Below, one piece after another: positions 10,880 to 22,763 of a stretch of 64,000 nt of DNA. Each line of letters starts with the position of its first letter. Position 1 is the first letter of the stretch. The position numbers and the translations under genes are program-made. The notes beneath the pieces were generated by a model. The model did not search any database, had not been told where the DNA came from, and saw only the letters and a program-made list of their open reading frames with translations. Origin of the DNA: Gnetum montanum (Eukaryota; Streptophyta; Gnetopsida; Gnetales; Gnetaceae); assembly GCA_015680685.1 (NCBI GenBank), contig MNCI01033465.1, positions 579,090 to 643,089 of the forward strand. The letters run 5' to 3'.

Positions 10880-13170
10880 TTGCATACATGGTCTCTAGCC
10901 AAGATGCATAAGGTAAAACTTGATATTGTCATACCACTCCTTTTGAGGAGTGGTATGGACAGAGGCTACGAAGTTTTCCTCAGTGTTTTGTGTGATGGAA
11001 ATAGCATAGTTCACAATTAATGAAGGAAACTTTCTAAACATGTCAGGTGTCACATTGAGGGATAAGGTTGCGATGGTATTAGCTAATGTGTTCTTAGTCT
11101 AGGGTCCATGTTCGATACCAATGTTTGTAAATTTTTGCATTAGTTTGTTTCTTAGGTCACAATAAGGTTGTAGATGTTTTTCTTTGCATGCATAAACCTT
11201 GATTAATTGGTTAACCACAAGTTATAAATCACTTTTAATCATCAGGCATTTAATTCCTAGGTCACGAGCTACCATCATCCCCCTAATTAATCCTTCATAC
11301 TTTACCATGTTATTGGTACATGGGAATTCAAAATGGTAGGCAAAGAGTTGAACTTCACCAGACGGGAATGTTATGATGACAGTAGCATTGGCCCCATGGG
11401 TAGTTGAAGCTCTATCAAAGTGCATAATTACCTCATAGAACTTAGGTATGTCACCAACAATTTTGACATGCTCATAAAGGAATTTAGGATCTATGGCCTT
11501 ATGATCTTCTACTGGTGAAATAATAAATTGTGCAGCTATCGCTTGGCCTTTCATTGATGCTTGAGAGAAGTAATGGAGGTTTAATTTAGTTGTTATGGCT
11601 TTCCAACAGGCAATACAACTACTCTTGTAGATATTGGTTATTATGGCTCTAAGTACATTATCCTTGAAAATGATGTTGACCTAGCTCCTAAAGACGTAGT
11701 GTCTCCACTTCTTCAATGAGAAGACTATTGCTAGAAAATACTTCTTCACATTTGTGTATCGAGTCTCATGGGCTATTAATGCATAGCTTAGGTAGTATAC
11801 AAGTAACTTTGCCCCATCATCTTGTTTGTGATAGAGATAGTAAGGTAGATGTAAAAAGGTTTATCCTTTTGCAATGCATAGACCATGGCTAGTTGTGCCA
11901 ACTCTTGCTTAAGATTTTCAAAGGCTTCTTTGCATTGAGCCATCCACTCATAGTGAACTCCTTTCTTAAAGAAGTGTTGCGTAGGTTGTAACTTATCTAT
12001 AAGTTTGACGATGAACCTATGGATAAATTACAATCTTCCTTGTAGCTCCCAAATCTTCTTAAGGTTAGTTGACACTATCAAGTTAGATATGGCCTTAACG
12101 TTATTAGGATTGACACGTATTCCTACTTTAGATACTACAAAGCAAAGAATCTTACCAATTTTGATTTGAGGATAGACTTCTTAGGGTTAAGCCTAAGCTC
12201 ATACTTGAGGCATCATTTATGCACAAGGTCAAGGTCATGTACATGAATGGTTGTTACTTTGGACTTAATGACTATATTATCTATGTAGTCATTCAGTAAT
12301 CTTAACATATACTTCCTAAAGATATATTTCATTGCTCTTTGATAGGTTGCTTCAACATTGTTCAGGCCAAAGGACATCATGATGTAACAAAAGGTATCCC
12401 AAGAGGTCATGTAGATTGCATGTAGAGTTGGTGTTTTGGATTAATCCTAGCTTGGTTTTATCCTAAGAACCCATCCATGAAGGATAATAAGGCATGTTTG
12501 GCTATAGTATCGATAATTTGGTTAATACTAGGCAAAGGAAAATCATCCTTGATTGTTGCCCTATTTAGGTCTTGGAAATTGATACAGATGCATATACTCC
12601 CATTTTTCTTGGGAAATATCACTATGTTGAACCCCCAGTCCATGTAATCAAAAACCCTAATGACACTAGCATGGTATAGTTTTCTGATTTCATCATGAAA
12701 TGCTAGGGCTAAGTTTGGTCTAATCTTATGAATTTTTTTCTTAACTAGTCTGATATTAGGATCAAGTATGATGTTATGCTACATTAGGCATGGGTTAAGA
12801 CCTAGCATATCTTCATATGACTAGGCAAAGACCTAAATGTTATCTTGGAGGACCTTGGTGATTTCTTGAGCCTATTTAGGTTCCAGTGAGGAACTTAGTT
12901 TTAGTGTTTTCTCCTCATCACTATGTGTCATAACAAGAACCTTAACTAGGGAGTCTTCGATGATGTTTCTAGCCTCAAGGTCAAGGGTTTTGAGTAGGTT
13001 TTTAGGCATTTTAGAGGTTTCTCTATAGAGGCTATGTGTTTGACAAGACTGCTAGGCTTAAGATTTAGGTAATGAAGATTGATAAACCACTCAACATCAT
13101 TATGGGGTCCAATTGGGCTCAAAGGAAAATTGATTTGCTTTTAGGTGTCCATACTCTAATATTGCATATC
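10880..13170 (-). pseudogene. Tat/Ogre-like pol: reverse transcriptase and RNase H (decayed)
   Basis: On the minus strand the order is as follows. Near 12830-12790 is the RT N-terminal hallmark SYEDMLGLNP. At 12643-12458 is IVIFPKKNGSICICINFQDL then FPLPSINQIIDTIAKHALL and FMDG. At 12410-12213 is WDTFCYIMMSFGLNN then the catalytic-loop position, read as YIDN instead of YVDD. RNase H follows at 11554-11222 with FDRASTTHGANATV and FEFPCTNNMVKYEGLIRG. The SYEDM motif and the RNase H style point to the Tat/Ogre clade. Stops and frame changes inactivate it, and the YVDD second Asp is lost. The integrase is missing: homology to the copy at 57487-60348 stops near 10880. It would have copied element RNA into DNA inside the particle. 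Confidence 0.75.
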
Positions 13171-13259
13171 AACCATAAGCATAGTAAGTGACACCTAGGT
13201 AAAAAAAATGAGTAAATACTGCAAAAATATTGTAAACTACTTTAGTAATAATGCATGGA

Positions 13260-14100
13260 TAAGCTAAAAGATATTACATCGATGGTCAAGCAAGATTTAA
13301 ATAAGGCCACTAATGTTACAATAGGTAGGTAGAACAAATGGGATGAAGTAAAGGCCAATTAAGGTCAAATAAAGGCCAAATGATGGTAGAATGGAGCAAA
13401 ATGAAGGCCAAATGATGATCACACTTTATTCAATGATGTTATTTAAGAGAAAAACATGGTCAATAGAGGTCATATAAGGACATTTAAGATGGATAAGGTG
13501 CATTGAAGGTTAAAAAGCATGAAATGAGGCTAAACAAGGGCCCAATGATGGTAAACTATGGTCAAGTGAACTAAGTGATGGTTGAGCCCTATGAAATGAT
13601 GTTGAACAAGGCCAAAGCCTGGTTGACTTTGGTTACAAAAGATAAGGCCAACCAAATAAGGTAAAACAAAGACTAACTAGCATGGAATAAAGGCCAAATG
13701 ATATCCAAATGATGATCAAGTGGGGTCAAATGAAGCCAAATGATAACTAGATGATGGTCAAACCTTATCAAATGACATAGACCAAGGTCAATCAAGGTTA
13801 CACTAGGGTGAAACAACATGGATTGATGTGAAATCATGTCAATTAAGGTCAAATTGTGCCAAATGATAGAAACATTTGGTGAAACAGGTCTAAATGATAT
13901 GAGAATGATGAATGTGGAGCCAAATGACACCAAATGATATAATAATGAAGGTTAATAATGCATAGCAAGGTCAAATTGATCCAAAACATAGTGAAACAAG
14001 GCCAAAGAAATTAAGGTAGGAAACATATGATAAAACATGATTAATATTGGTCAATTAGGGTTAGATTTTTCTAGTTTTAGGCCTTAGTGGACCATAGTGG
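13260..14100. repeat. Degenerate short repeats around AAGGCCAAATGATG
   Basis: Words such as AAGGCCAAATGATG, GGTCAAATGATG and CCAAATGATA recur at irregular spacing. The reverse complement (CATCATTTGGCCTT-like) recurs at 38150-38480 next to a Tat-like LTR. This suggests a Tat-associated non-coding repeat. No coding sequence is evident. Confidence 0.5.
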
Positions 14101-14189
14101 AGGTCTACAATGTTGACAGAAGACTTTAGGCACATGGTGAGGTTGTTTAAAGGAAAAAATGAAATCATCTTTTGTGATTACGTTGGGCC

Positions 14190-15960
14190 CAGCTGGGACT
14201 ATGCTAGCCAATGTAGTTGGGACAAACCCCAACATAGTCAGTGTTAATAGAAAACTTTCCAAGTTTTTCATGATCAAATTTAAGTTCCTAATGGTTTGTA
14301 TGGCTAGTGCAATGGACTGTGTTGGAGATTGGTAAACCTTAGCATCATTTTAACCCTCCAAAAGTTGCAAATTATGTAAAAAACTAGTGAGTACACTGGC
14401 CAGCATAGTTGCAGTGTTGATGCTTGGAAAAAGTAGATTTGTGGGGTGTTAGAGTTGAAACTGGTGTTTCATCAGCTTCCTAGCATAGCACATGATCTTG
14501 GGAAGGTTGAGCTTATCATTTGGGGGTCAAAACAGGCTACTACAAGTGGAGTCTTGGCATCAACATTCCATGACTATGTTGGCCAACATAGTTGGGGGTG
14601 AAATCACCATAGTTGGATCAAAATTTAAGATTTTCATGGTCAAAACAAGGCCAAATTGTAGCTAGCTTTAGGGTTCCAGCATTCTAGGATTCCCAAATCA
14701 AGTTTTAGGCCATGTTAAGTGTTGTAGTATTGGTTCAACCATCCTATAGTAAGGACTACGCTAGGACTATGCTAGCCAATGTAGTCTTGGCCTACCTTAG
14801 CATAGTTAGGCATGAATCTTTGGGTGTGGTTGTTTTTGGTGGTTAATCGATCAGGTTCTTAGGTTCTTGGGGTTACTAGTGTTCTTGGCTAGGGTTTTGG
14901 CTTAGGATGGTTATTCTAGAAGTTATTTGAGTGAAGGTATGACTATACACCCTTGGACTATGCTAGCCAGCGTAGTCCCAGCATAGATGCAAGGTGTATG
15001 ATGATCTTTAGCCATTTTAAACTTGGCTTACAAGGTTTAGTACTCTATGGAGACTCTGGCAAGGTTGTGGGGTTAGGATGATGTACTGGGAATTTGATTT
15101 GACATGTTAGTAACCTATTTTAGAATTTCCATAAGGGGACTATGCTAGCCAACATAGTCCTAGGCTTCCCTAGCATAGTTTGAAGTTCTAGGTTTGTTTC
15201 AATTAACTTTTGTTTTACCATTTGATAGTTTGAAGTAATGAGAGATCTTGGGAAGGTATAAAGGCCAAGATACATTGATTTGAATGTTGTTTATGGATTT
15301 TTGTGGTCAACCCTCATCCAACTATGCTAGGACTACATTGGCCACCGTAGTTGGGATTATCCCTAGCATAGGTTGAAGATGGGAGTAGGATTTATCTCGA
15401 TTTTTCATGATTAGTTTGCATTACAATCTTGCCAAAAACTTTGGAGAGGTATGGAGTTCATAGTGTGTAATTCTAAAGGTAATCTTTGCTTTTGGTTTTC
15501 ATCCCTTACCCAACTATGTTGGGACTACATTGACCAACATAGTTAAGGCCATTTCTAGCATAGTACTAAGATTGGAGTAGGATTTAGCTTGTCTTTGATC
15601 AATTGTTTGAAATTTCAAGACCCTAGAAGGCACTAGGAGGATGTAATGATTAAGAAATGTCAATTTGAAGATTACTTTGGGCATGCAGTGGTTGTACTAT
15701 TGTCAACTACACTTGGACTACGCTGGCCAACATAGTTGAGGATAGGCTTTAGCATAGTTGATGCGAGATGATGATTTTTGGATTTTTTAAACTAATTTTT
15801 TGAAGTTATAGGGATGCTAGAGGCTTTGGCTATGGTTTGAGGCAAGGTATGATCATTTTGGGATTGACAGGAATCTTGGTTAGTGGTGGAAGACATCATC
15901 CCTCTTGGGACTGTGCTAGCTAGCGTAGTCAAGCTCTTGATTAGCATAGTTACCCAAAAT
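14190..15960 (+). repeat. Tandem array, about 192-bp period, with a hairpin motif
   Basis: A 24-bp inverted-repeat motif starts at about 14196, 14385, 14570, 14764, 14955, 15137, 15330, 15522, 15714 and 15908. The spacings are 182-194 bp. The best copy, 15137-15160, has perfect 8-bp arms GGACTATG and CATAGTCC around the loop CTAGCCAA. In most copies a second word, CTAGCATAGTT, follows some 10-15 bp later. The rest of each unit has diverged, so the array is recognisable mainly by the motif and its spacing. The same CTAGCCAACATAGT word is found in the U3 tandem repeats of a Tat-like LTR (40410-40606), so the array probably derives from a Tat-type element. Tat/Ogre elements are known to carry satellite-like arrays in their untranslated regions. 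Confidence 0.7.
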
Positions 15961-16585
15961 AACTAGTTATAATGTGAATTTTGGTAGACACCTTGGTGTT
16001 TGGTATTCTTCCATGTCAACACTTGATTACCAATTTTGGACATAAGGATTTTTGGATTCAAAGATGACATAGATGGATGGCTAAGAGGTAGGTTTTGGTA
16101 GTAGTTGGGGTTTATAACCCATTCTAAGGTTTTTAGAGGCTTAAACCCCAATGTAGTTGTCATGGAGAAGCCTAAATCCAAGTGTGTTAGGATTTTTTTT
16201 GGCTTGTTAAAGAGGCACCTAGTGGGACTCATCTCAAATTTGAATTGTTAAAGGAGTTGACTTCTTGCTAACCCAGTGTAGTTCCACTTTCTAATTATGA
16301 TGATAGAGTTATGTGGGACTTGTGGGAGTGTTTTGGGAAACCAGGGTTTTGGTGATTAACACATAAGTTTGGGATTGATTCCCACACTACAATTTTACAA
16401 AAATCAAATTCATCACACCAAATTCAACCTTCAATGCATATCACCAAAGCTTTCATCCTGTTCTTGGCTTCAATTACACCTATTTCTACTGTAGCTTAGT
16501 CATCCTACACCAAGTAGCAAGCGTGGTTGCTAGAGGACCTCCTAAAGCTTGAATATTTTGGTGTTTCCTACCTTATTTATTCGAA
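15961..16585. other. Spacer between array and multi-exon pseudogene
   Basis: No gene seen. A last weak CCAGTGTAGTT word near 16271 may be an array remnant. It would be the upstream region of the gene that starts at 16586, but I see no convincing TATA box. Confidence 0.3.
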
Positions 16586-19500
16586 ATGTCAAAGAGGAGG
16601 GCTTCCATAACTAAGAATCTAGCCTTGGAGAAGGCTGACATAGCTACAAGAAGGCTCTCCAACCTACCATAACCTTTGATTGATGAAGGATCATCCTCAA
16701 TGGCTCTCAGGTATGTCACTCTTGGCCATTTCATGTGAAATTTTAGTGAAATCCAAGGCATTTTGTTTGTATAGGTTTGTGCATTGAGTAAAATTGCATT
16801 ATGTAAACTTCCTACATTAGGTCTAGGCCATGTTCATGAGGTTTTGGAATTGATCTATGTCAAATGATAAATTTTTTTATTGTCTTTTCTATGAGTTTTT
16901 TATAGCTTCCCATCAAAAGGCAATGCTAGTTTTGTATTTTTTTTGTATGAAAATAGCTTGGGATTTTTAGTTTTTATGATAATAGGATCTTAATATGTAG
17001 TTTAATGGTCAAAACTTTGGTTGGACTACTAGATTTTAACTTACGATGATTTTTTTGTGAATTTTTTTGTAAGCTAGTTAACAAGGGGTTTTTTTTTTTA
17101 GTTTCTTCTATTTTTTCATGTCACTTTCCCAATTTTTTATGTAAAAATGGCTAAGGATTTTTGTTTTTTTTTTAAAGTTTTGTATTTTTACTTTATTTTT
17201 TATTGGTTCAAATGATTGTGGAATCAATAAATTCTGATCTATGGTTAATTTAAAGTGATTTTTTTGGTGGATTGGTGCATAGTAAGATTTTTGGTTTTTA
17301 TGGCTCTACCCATACGAAAATGGGCAATGTTGACACTTGGAAGAATTTTTCAATCGACATCCCAGGTTCCTAGGGATTCTTGGAGGTGTTAGGAAGGGTT
17401 TGAAATTGGTTTTAGCAATTTTAAAAATGTTTCTATATTTTTATCAGTGATTCACTACAACTATTTTCTATAGTTTTAGGTTTTGTGCAATTTTTTGTTA
17501 AATTTTGTTATGGTTTTGGGTTGTGGTTAAATTTTTCCTAGGCTTGGGACTATAATGTAGATGTCAAATTTTATTGAAATTTTTGTATACTTGGTCCATA
17601 TACTTAGAAAAAATCTTTTTAGTTCTAAATTATCATTTTTGTTCTTGTGCAAACTACCTTGTATAGTTGTAGTTTAGATTCTTAAAACTACAAACCTTTG
17701 TGGTTGTATAGGCAGTGTTGGTGTGGTTCTTAAATTTTTGTGGCTATGTTCAATGGTTCCTAATGTTATTTATGTGCTATATTTTAGTTTTCAAAAATCA
17801 CTTGAATTTTTCCAAAATTTCTAACTAACCTCCCTCCTAGAGTTTTTACAACAACTAATTTCATTGTTAACTAGGATTTGTAGTAAAAATCTTAAAAAAA
17901 ATTCATGTTGGGATGGTGTGACTGTTTTTGTAGGTAGAAGCTAGTTCTCATGGATTAAATGTTTATACATAAACTTTTTATAATTTTTATGCATATTTCA
18001 GCATGAAATTGCTATTGGTTGTTGGTTAACTACTTGGTTCATTTTGGTTTTTTATGTGTAAACTAGTCATAATTTTGGTTATCACCTTATTTTGATTTCA
18101 AGTGTTGAAAATTATGTTTTTTTATTTGGCTTAAGTGAGAACATTGACACTATGGTTGTAATAATTTTGGTTTAATAGTTTTAAATTTTTTGGTTGTGGT
18201 CATTAATGATTTTAATAGTTATTTTTGTTCTGTGTAGGGCCTTTCTGAAACTAATCTTAGTGGTCACTGAGATGGTGGGGCTCCTCTACTGCATCCACAG
18301 ACTAGGGCACAACACTTCACTTATAGACATGGTCTTGGAGTGTGGCTCCTTATGGTTTTAGCTAGAGGCAAAGGAATTCTTGGCCTACCTACTCCAAAAC
18401 TTCAGTGTGATGGTGTGGTCACACTTGGCTTTGGAGAAAATGTAAGTAATTGTGAAGACCTTATTGCTACTTTGCACTTATGATCATCAAGTTCATAGTT
18501 GGCAATCATCAAACTTTCATTGGGGGTGAAGAATTCAAAGGCATATACAACAGAGGAATACACAAGTTGTCCACAATCTAGGATATGCTTGAATTCATCT
18601 AATACAATGCAAACAAGACACTTTTGGTTGGCCATTGTGGCAACACATTTTTTTTTAGAACCCACCTAGCATTGTTTACTATTTGGAGGGGTAAGTGCAA
18701 AGTTAATTTGTTTTTGGTTTTCTTTTGGCCTCCTTAGGCTATTTTAGCTAAATGGTTTTTATTTTGGATGACATGCTTGTAGGTACAGGGTGGATGACCA
18801 TGGGTTGATCAAGAGTGACTAGCTCTAACCTGTAGCCGAAATAGCATTGGGGGTATTTATGAAAGGCCATGTGATGAGGCTCATTGTAATGGAGCAACTC
18901 AAGGATGATGTTGGTAGGTACACCACATGCTATGCCAAAGTCTACTACAGGTTCTTGGTAAATGGGACAATCCATAGTTGGTGGGAAATCCTTAATTTTG
19001 TTGTACAAACACGTATCCCCCTAAGTATACCCACACTACCTTCATCAATCAAGAAAAGTAAGGATTCTTAATTTTTCTTTTTTATATTTTTAGTATTTTT
19101 ATGCTATGTCAGTGTTTCCATGGCTACATAGTTGTAGGTTATTTAGGCTTTAATTATTCATATAGTTTTATTAGCATGTTTGTAAACTTGGCTTTAATTG
19201 GTTACACTTGTTATTCTTTTGGTTTTATGTGACGTGCCTATGCTTAAACTAATTGGCCTTTTGTGATGTTGTAGGGGCTACCTCCTCCTCTACCATCACC
19301 TTTATTACTTTAGGATGCTCCGAGGAGACTCTTATCCTTAAGTTTCGTGAGGTGGATTCGACGTAGGAGTGGTTGGACAGCCAGAGATGGTGGAAATCAT
19401 TGATGCATGTTTTCTTGATCTTTTCATAGCCCCTAGCCCAACCATCCCTACCCCAAAGATGGTGAACATCAGTAAACCTTTTAATGAAGGAGTCAAGAAA

Positions 19501-22072
19501 TTTTTCACCCACATTCATGGTGTGCCTGTCACCCTAGTCATTAATGAACCCACCTTCAGTGACTTCTTTGGCATTCCTTGTAAGGGCTTGAAGGTTGTTA
19601 CCAAAGAAGGGAAAGAGGTGGTCCATTGGAAGGAAGTCGAAGAGTGGCTAAACACTCATCATGGTCACAAGAGATTATCTCTAGACTAGTTCCAGGTTGC
19701 ATAGGCTAGAGAGGCATATCCCTTGTTCCATTCCTAGGCATTTCCTAGGTTGTATCATAAGAAAAGATCCTTGGCATTAAATAAGCATGGACCATGAAGA
19801 AGATCCTCATTGAGGGTGCTTAATTTAATTGGGCTACTCATTTGGTTTCTAGGCTACACGGGGAGTTCCAAAAACTCCAAAAAAAACTTATGATGAAATG
19901 CCACATGCACTTGGTATTTTTCATAGCATTCCTAAGGAGATTCACGAAGTTCTTGGTGGTGCAAGAAAATGGATGATGGGTATGCCAAGATCCATCCCAG
20001 CTTTCTAAGCCCTTGGTGAAACTTATTTGTCTGACCATCTAGGCTCAAAACCAACTAAAGGATGATGGGAAATCAGTGTTTGTTAGCTCTAAGCATTTTA
20101 GTGATGTACGTTACTTCCCTTGATAACATGGGAATTGAGCCCCAAGTTAGTCAAGGAAATGTTGAAAAGGCCAAGGAATTATGTGTCAAAGTTGAGGGTG
20201 TAGTTAGAGAAAAACTGAAGAGGCCTATGGTTGGGGAAGAAACATTAGTAATCGAGTAGCCCATGAAGAGGAGGCTTATGGTTAAAATTGGCTAGGCACA
20301 TCATGTGATCATAGGTATGTTTTAGTTTGTTTTATTTTAAAGTTGTTTTTTATTTCATGTTTTACGTTATAAGGCTATGTCATTATTTTGTTTTAGGAAA
20401 AATGTACTAAGTTGCTCTAAGCTTTGTCTTTGTTGTTCTTGTAGATAAGTAACAATAATTAGTGACCTAGGTAGCAATGGTAGAGGTAGAGCATAAACAC
20501 TTAGAGGAGAAATTTCTACAATGGTATGAGGAGGAGGGGTTATCCAACGTTGCATTAGATGACCTTGATGCTATATTTGATGGTTCATAACTAGGTGAAC
20601 CCCTTGTTATTATGCTAGATGATGTCCCAAGTATTTATGAATTTTAATCTTATGTGTTGCATTTTATGTTTTCACATTTAATGCTTGGTTTTAACTCTAT
20701 AGGCTACAACTATGTCTGTTGCATCTCTTGACCCATAGCCAAATGCCTCAACCTCTACATTTTGCATGAAACCATGAGTGGAGGTTCCTGATAAGATGGA
20801 GTTCATGCATGAGGCAGTCAAAGACATGATATATCAGTTACAAGAAATTTCTCTTGATGTTGGTAAGAACCTTAGTTTATTTTTCCTTTGATGGTTTTTA
20901 CTTTATTTTTGCATTTTTTCTTATTTATGTAAGTTTTATGGCTATGTGACCTCATTAGTTTGGAATTTTTTTTGGTTATCCCATTGCTTAGTATTTGTAG
21001 GATGTATGTTTTATTGTTATTTTGTTTGCAGTGTCCAAGGTTGGATGGGATTCTAATCGTGTAATGGAAATTGATTCATCGCCTAGCCTACCTCCCAAAG
21101 TGGAGAATGTGCCATGAAAGTTGTATGAAAGTGCCATTGGATGTGCACTTTCATGTGACAAAACTTCATGGGAGTGTCAATGTTCCAACAAGTTTTTTTG
21201 GGAATGAGTTGTGGCATTAGAAAGGGAAACTAAGAGGCAAGTTAAGGTGATTAGAGATCTCCAATATTGTAATGGATTCATGGTAGCCTAAGTGACTAAT
21301 AGGGACTCCTTGCAAACCAAGAAGATAACATGGTCACATTGTTAGAATGCCATCCATGGTAAGGTTGCTCCTACCAGGGAGGTCTCAGAATAGAAGTTGT
21401 AGATGGACTTGTTGGCTTGCAAGGCCAAAGAGTGGACAAATTATTATGACTGGGTTCTTAAGTGGGGTTGGACATAAAAAGACTACAAGAAAAGGTATAA
21501 GGCTAAACATGAGGTTTATCTTAAGTGGTTGTAGGAGGAGTCCACCGAATGATGCAAGTTGGAGCTAATCATGAAGGGGATTCAAGCAAAGAGCATCTTT
21601 AAACTATTTGAGAGCTCTATGATAGTTGTTGATTCTCCAACTCATTAGGTCTCTACTACTTCTATGGAGGTGACTATTGTCAAATTTTCATAGGAGCCAT
21701 GCACATGGACCGAGATTGATGAAAGCAACATCCTAATGGGCATTAAACTTGGGGAGGTGGATTGGGCCCACATGACTAAGGATCAAATCCTTCATTGTTT
21801 AGAGGTTGGCCTTTGAAACTTTTCCATGGAGGATGTTGCACCTGAGCCCTCCTAGGTATTCTTGTATTATTTTATTTTAGCATGTTTTATTGCTATTTAA
21901 TTTAATTTAAGTTCACATTGTGTTGATTATTGATTAGAATTATGTTATTGTGGTATAGGTACCAAGTGACACTGGTGGCCCCAATAGTGATGGCATTGGA
22001 GATGCTCCCCAACCTCTTCTAGTTACACCATAGCACCTTCAGTTGGCAATGTCTTTGGTTATTTCATCCTAG
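16586..22072 (+). pseudogene. Decayed multi-exon gene of unknown identity, GT-AG introns
   Basis: Coding-like blocks alternate with T-rich introns bounded by good splice signals. Proposed exons: 16586-16710 (ATG, MSKRRASITKNLALEKADIA; donor GTATGT), 18238-18441 or to 18690 (acceptor TGTGTAG, donors GTAAGT), 18783-19057 (donor GTAAGG), 19275-20314 (acceptor GTTGTAG, donor GTATGT), 20445-20630 (acceptor TTCTTGTAG), 20703-20862 (donor GTAAGA), 21032-21855 (acceptor TTTGTTTGCAG) and 21959-22072. The long first intron spans about 1.5 kb. Exon 4 carries HIHGVPVTLVINEPTFSDFF, which recalls the plant transposon-protein domain (PF20167 type) found in some plant elements; this is a weak match by eye. 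Exon 7 is Lys/Glu-rich. Many in-frame stops and at least one frame change make it non-functional. It could be a captured host gene, a retroelement accessory ORF or a domesticated protein. That exons and introns exist is fairly well supported; the product is unknown. Confidence 0.5.
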
Positions 22073-22079
22073 GGTTTGT

Positions 22080-22763
22080 TCTTAACTTTGATATCATGAA
22101 ACATTAGTGCTGTTGACTTCATTTCTTCCTTTAGTGAAGGTGGTACCATCACTACATGGATGGACTCTTTATTAGTGAGGATGTCCTTGCTAACAGGAAT
22201 AGGAGTCAACATCTTTACTAATGCTTCACGGTATGCAGCAGAATTTATTACAAGGTCATATAAGCTAAGGAATGTATTCTTTTGTTTTAGTGACTACTTG
22301 ACCTGTTCCATAACATTGATGAAGTCCTTTTCATTGGTTGTTGGATTCTTATTCTTATTATTCTTGACTTCTTTCATGAATGCTAGGATGCAAACTTCAT
22401 GTTTCAATAGTTGTGGCTTGGCCTCTTTTCCCTTCCTTTATGGCTTGGGGTCCTCTCATGGTTGACTAGTTGAAGCAACCTGAGCGTTAAGGCTCATTAG
22501 AATGGATGAGATGGGACTGGGCTTCAATGGATCCACCTCCTTCCATATCTTGGCTTGCTTTTTGTCCTTGTTCTTAGGCTTTAGTGCTGTATTCATATGT
22601 TGTTTACTTGGAGATTTCTTGTTGTTGTTTGGTTTAGAAAAAGTCATTGTGTTGGCCACTATGGGAGGACGTTGTTTGGTTGTAACGGTAGGTTTGATTT
22701 TAGCATGAGGGGGTACCATAATCACAAAGGCTTCTTGGGAGATGTAGGTGATGGTATCCTTAC
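22080..22763 (-). pseudogene. Tat-like gag-pro junction fragment
   Basis: The minus strand reads a Lys/Asn/Pro-rich linker (KPNNNKKSPSKQHMNTALKP) followed near 22270-22180 by LSLYDLVINSAAYREALVKM and LTPIPVSKDI. This pattern of a short helix, HREAL-like word and VxxDI is what precedes the protease in Tat/Ogre polyproteins. The protease active site itself is not visible before the homology ends near 22080. The fragment stops at the edge of the plus-strand LTR (22764), so that LTR probably inserted here. It lies antisense to open frames on the plus strand, which I regard as shadows. Confidence 0.45.

Noticed and set aside
13260-15960. CRISPR-like spaced repeats
   Set aside because: The spacing is far too long, the repeats are diverged and the context is a plant nuclear genome.
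18402-19008. Two minus-strand open frames (87 and 86 codons)
   Set aside because: They overlap plus-strand exons with good splice borders and have no recognisable domain.
22160-22465. Plus-strand open frame with hydrophobic runs (101 codons)
   Set aside because: The minus strand carries a better-supported Tat gag-pro junction (AAYREALVKM), and the plus-strand frame is its shadow.
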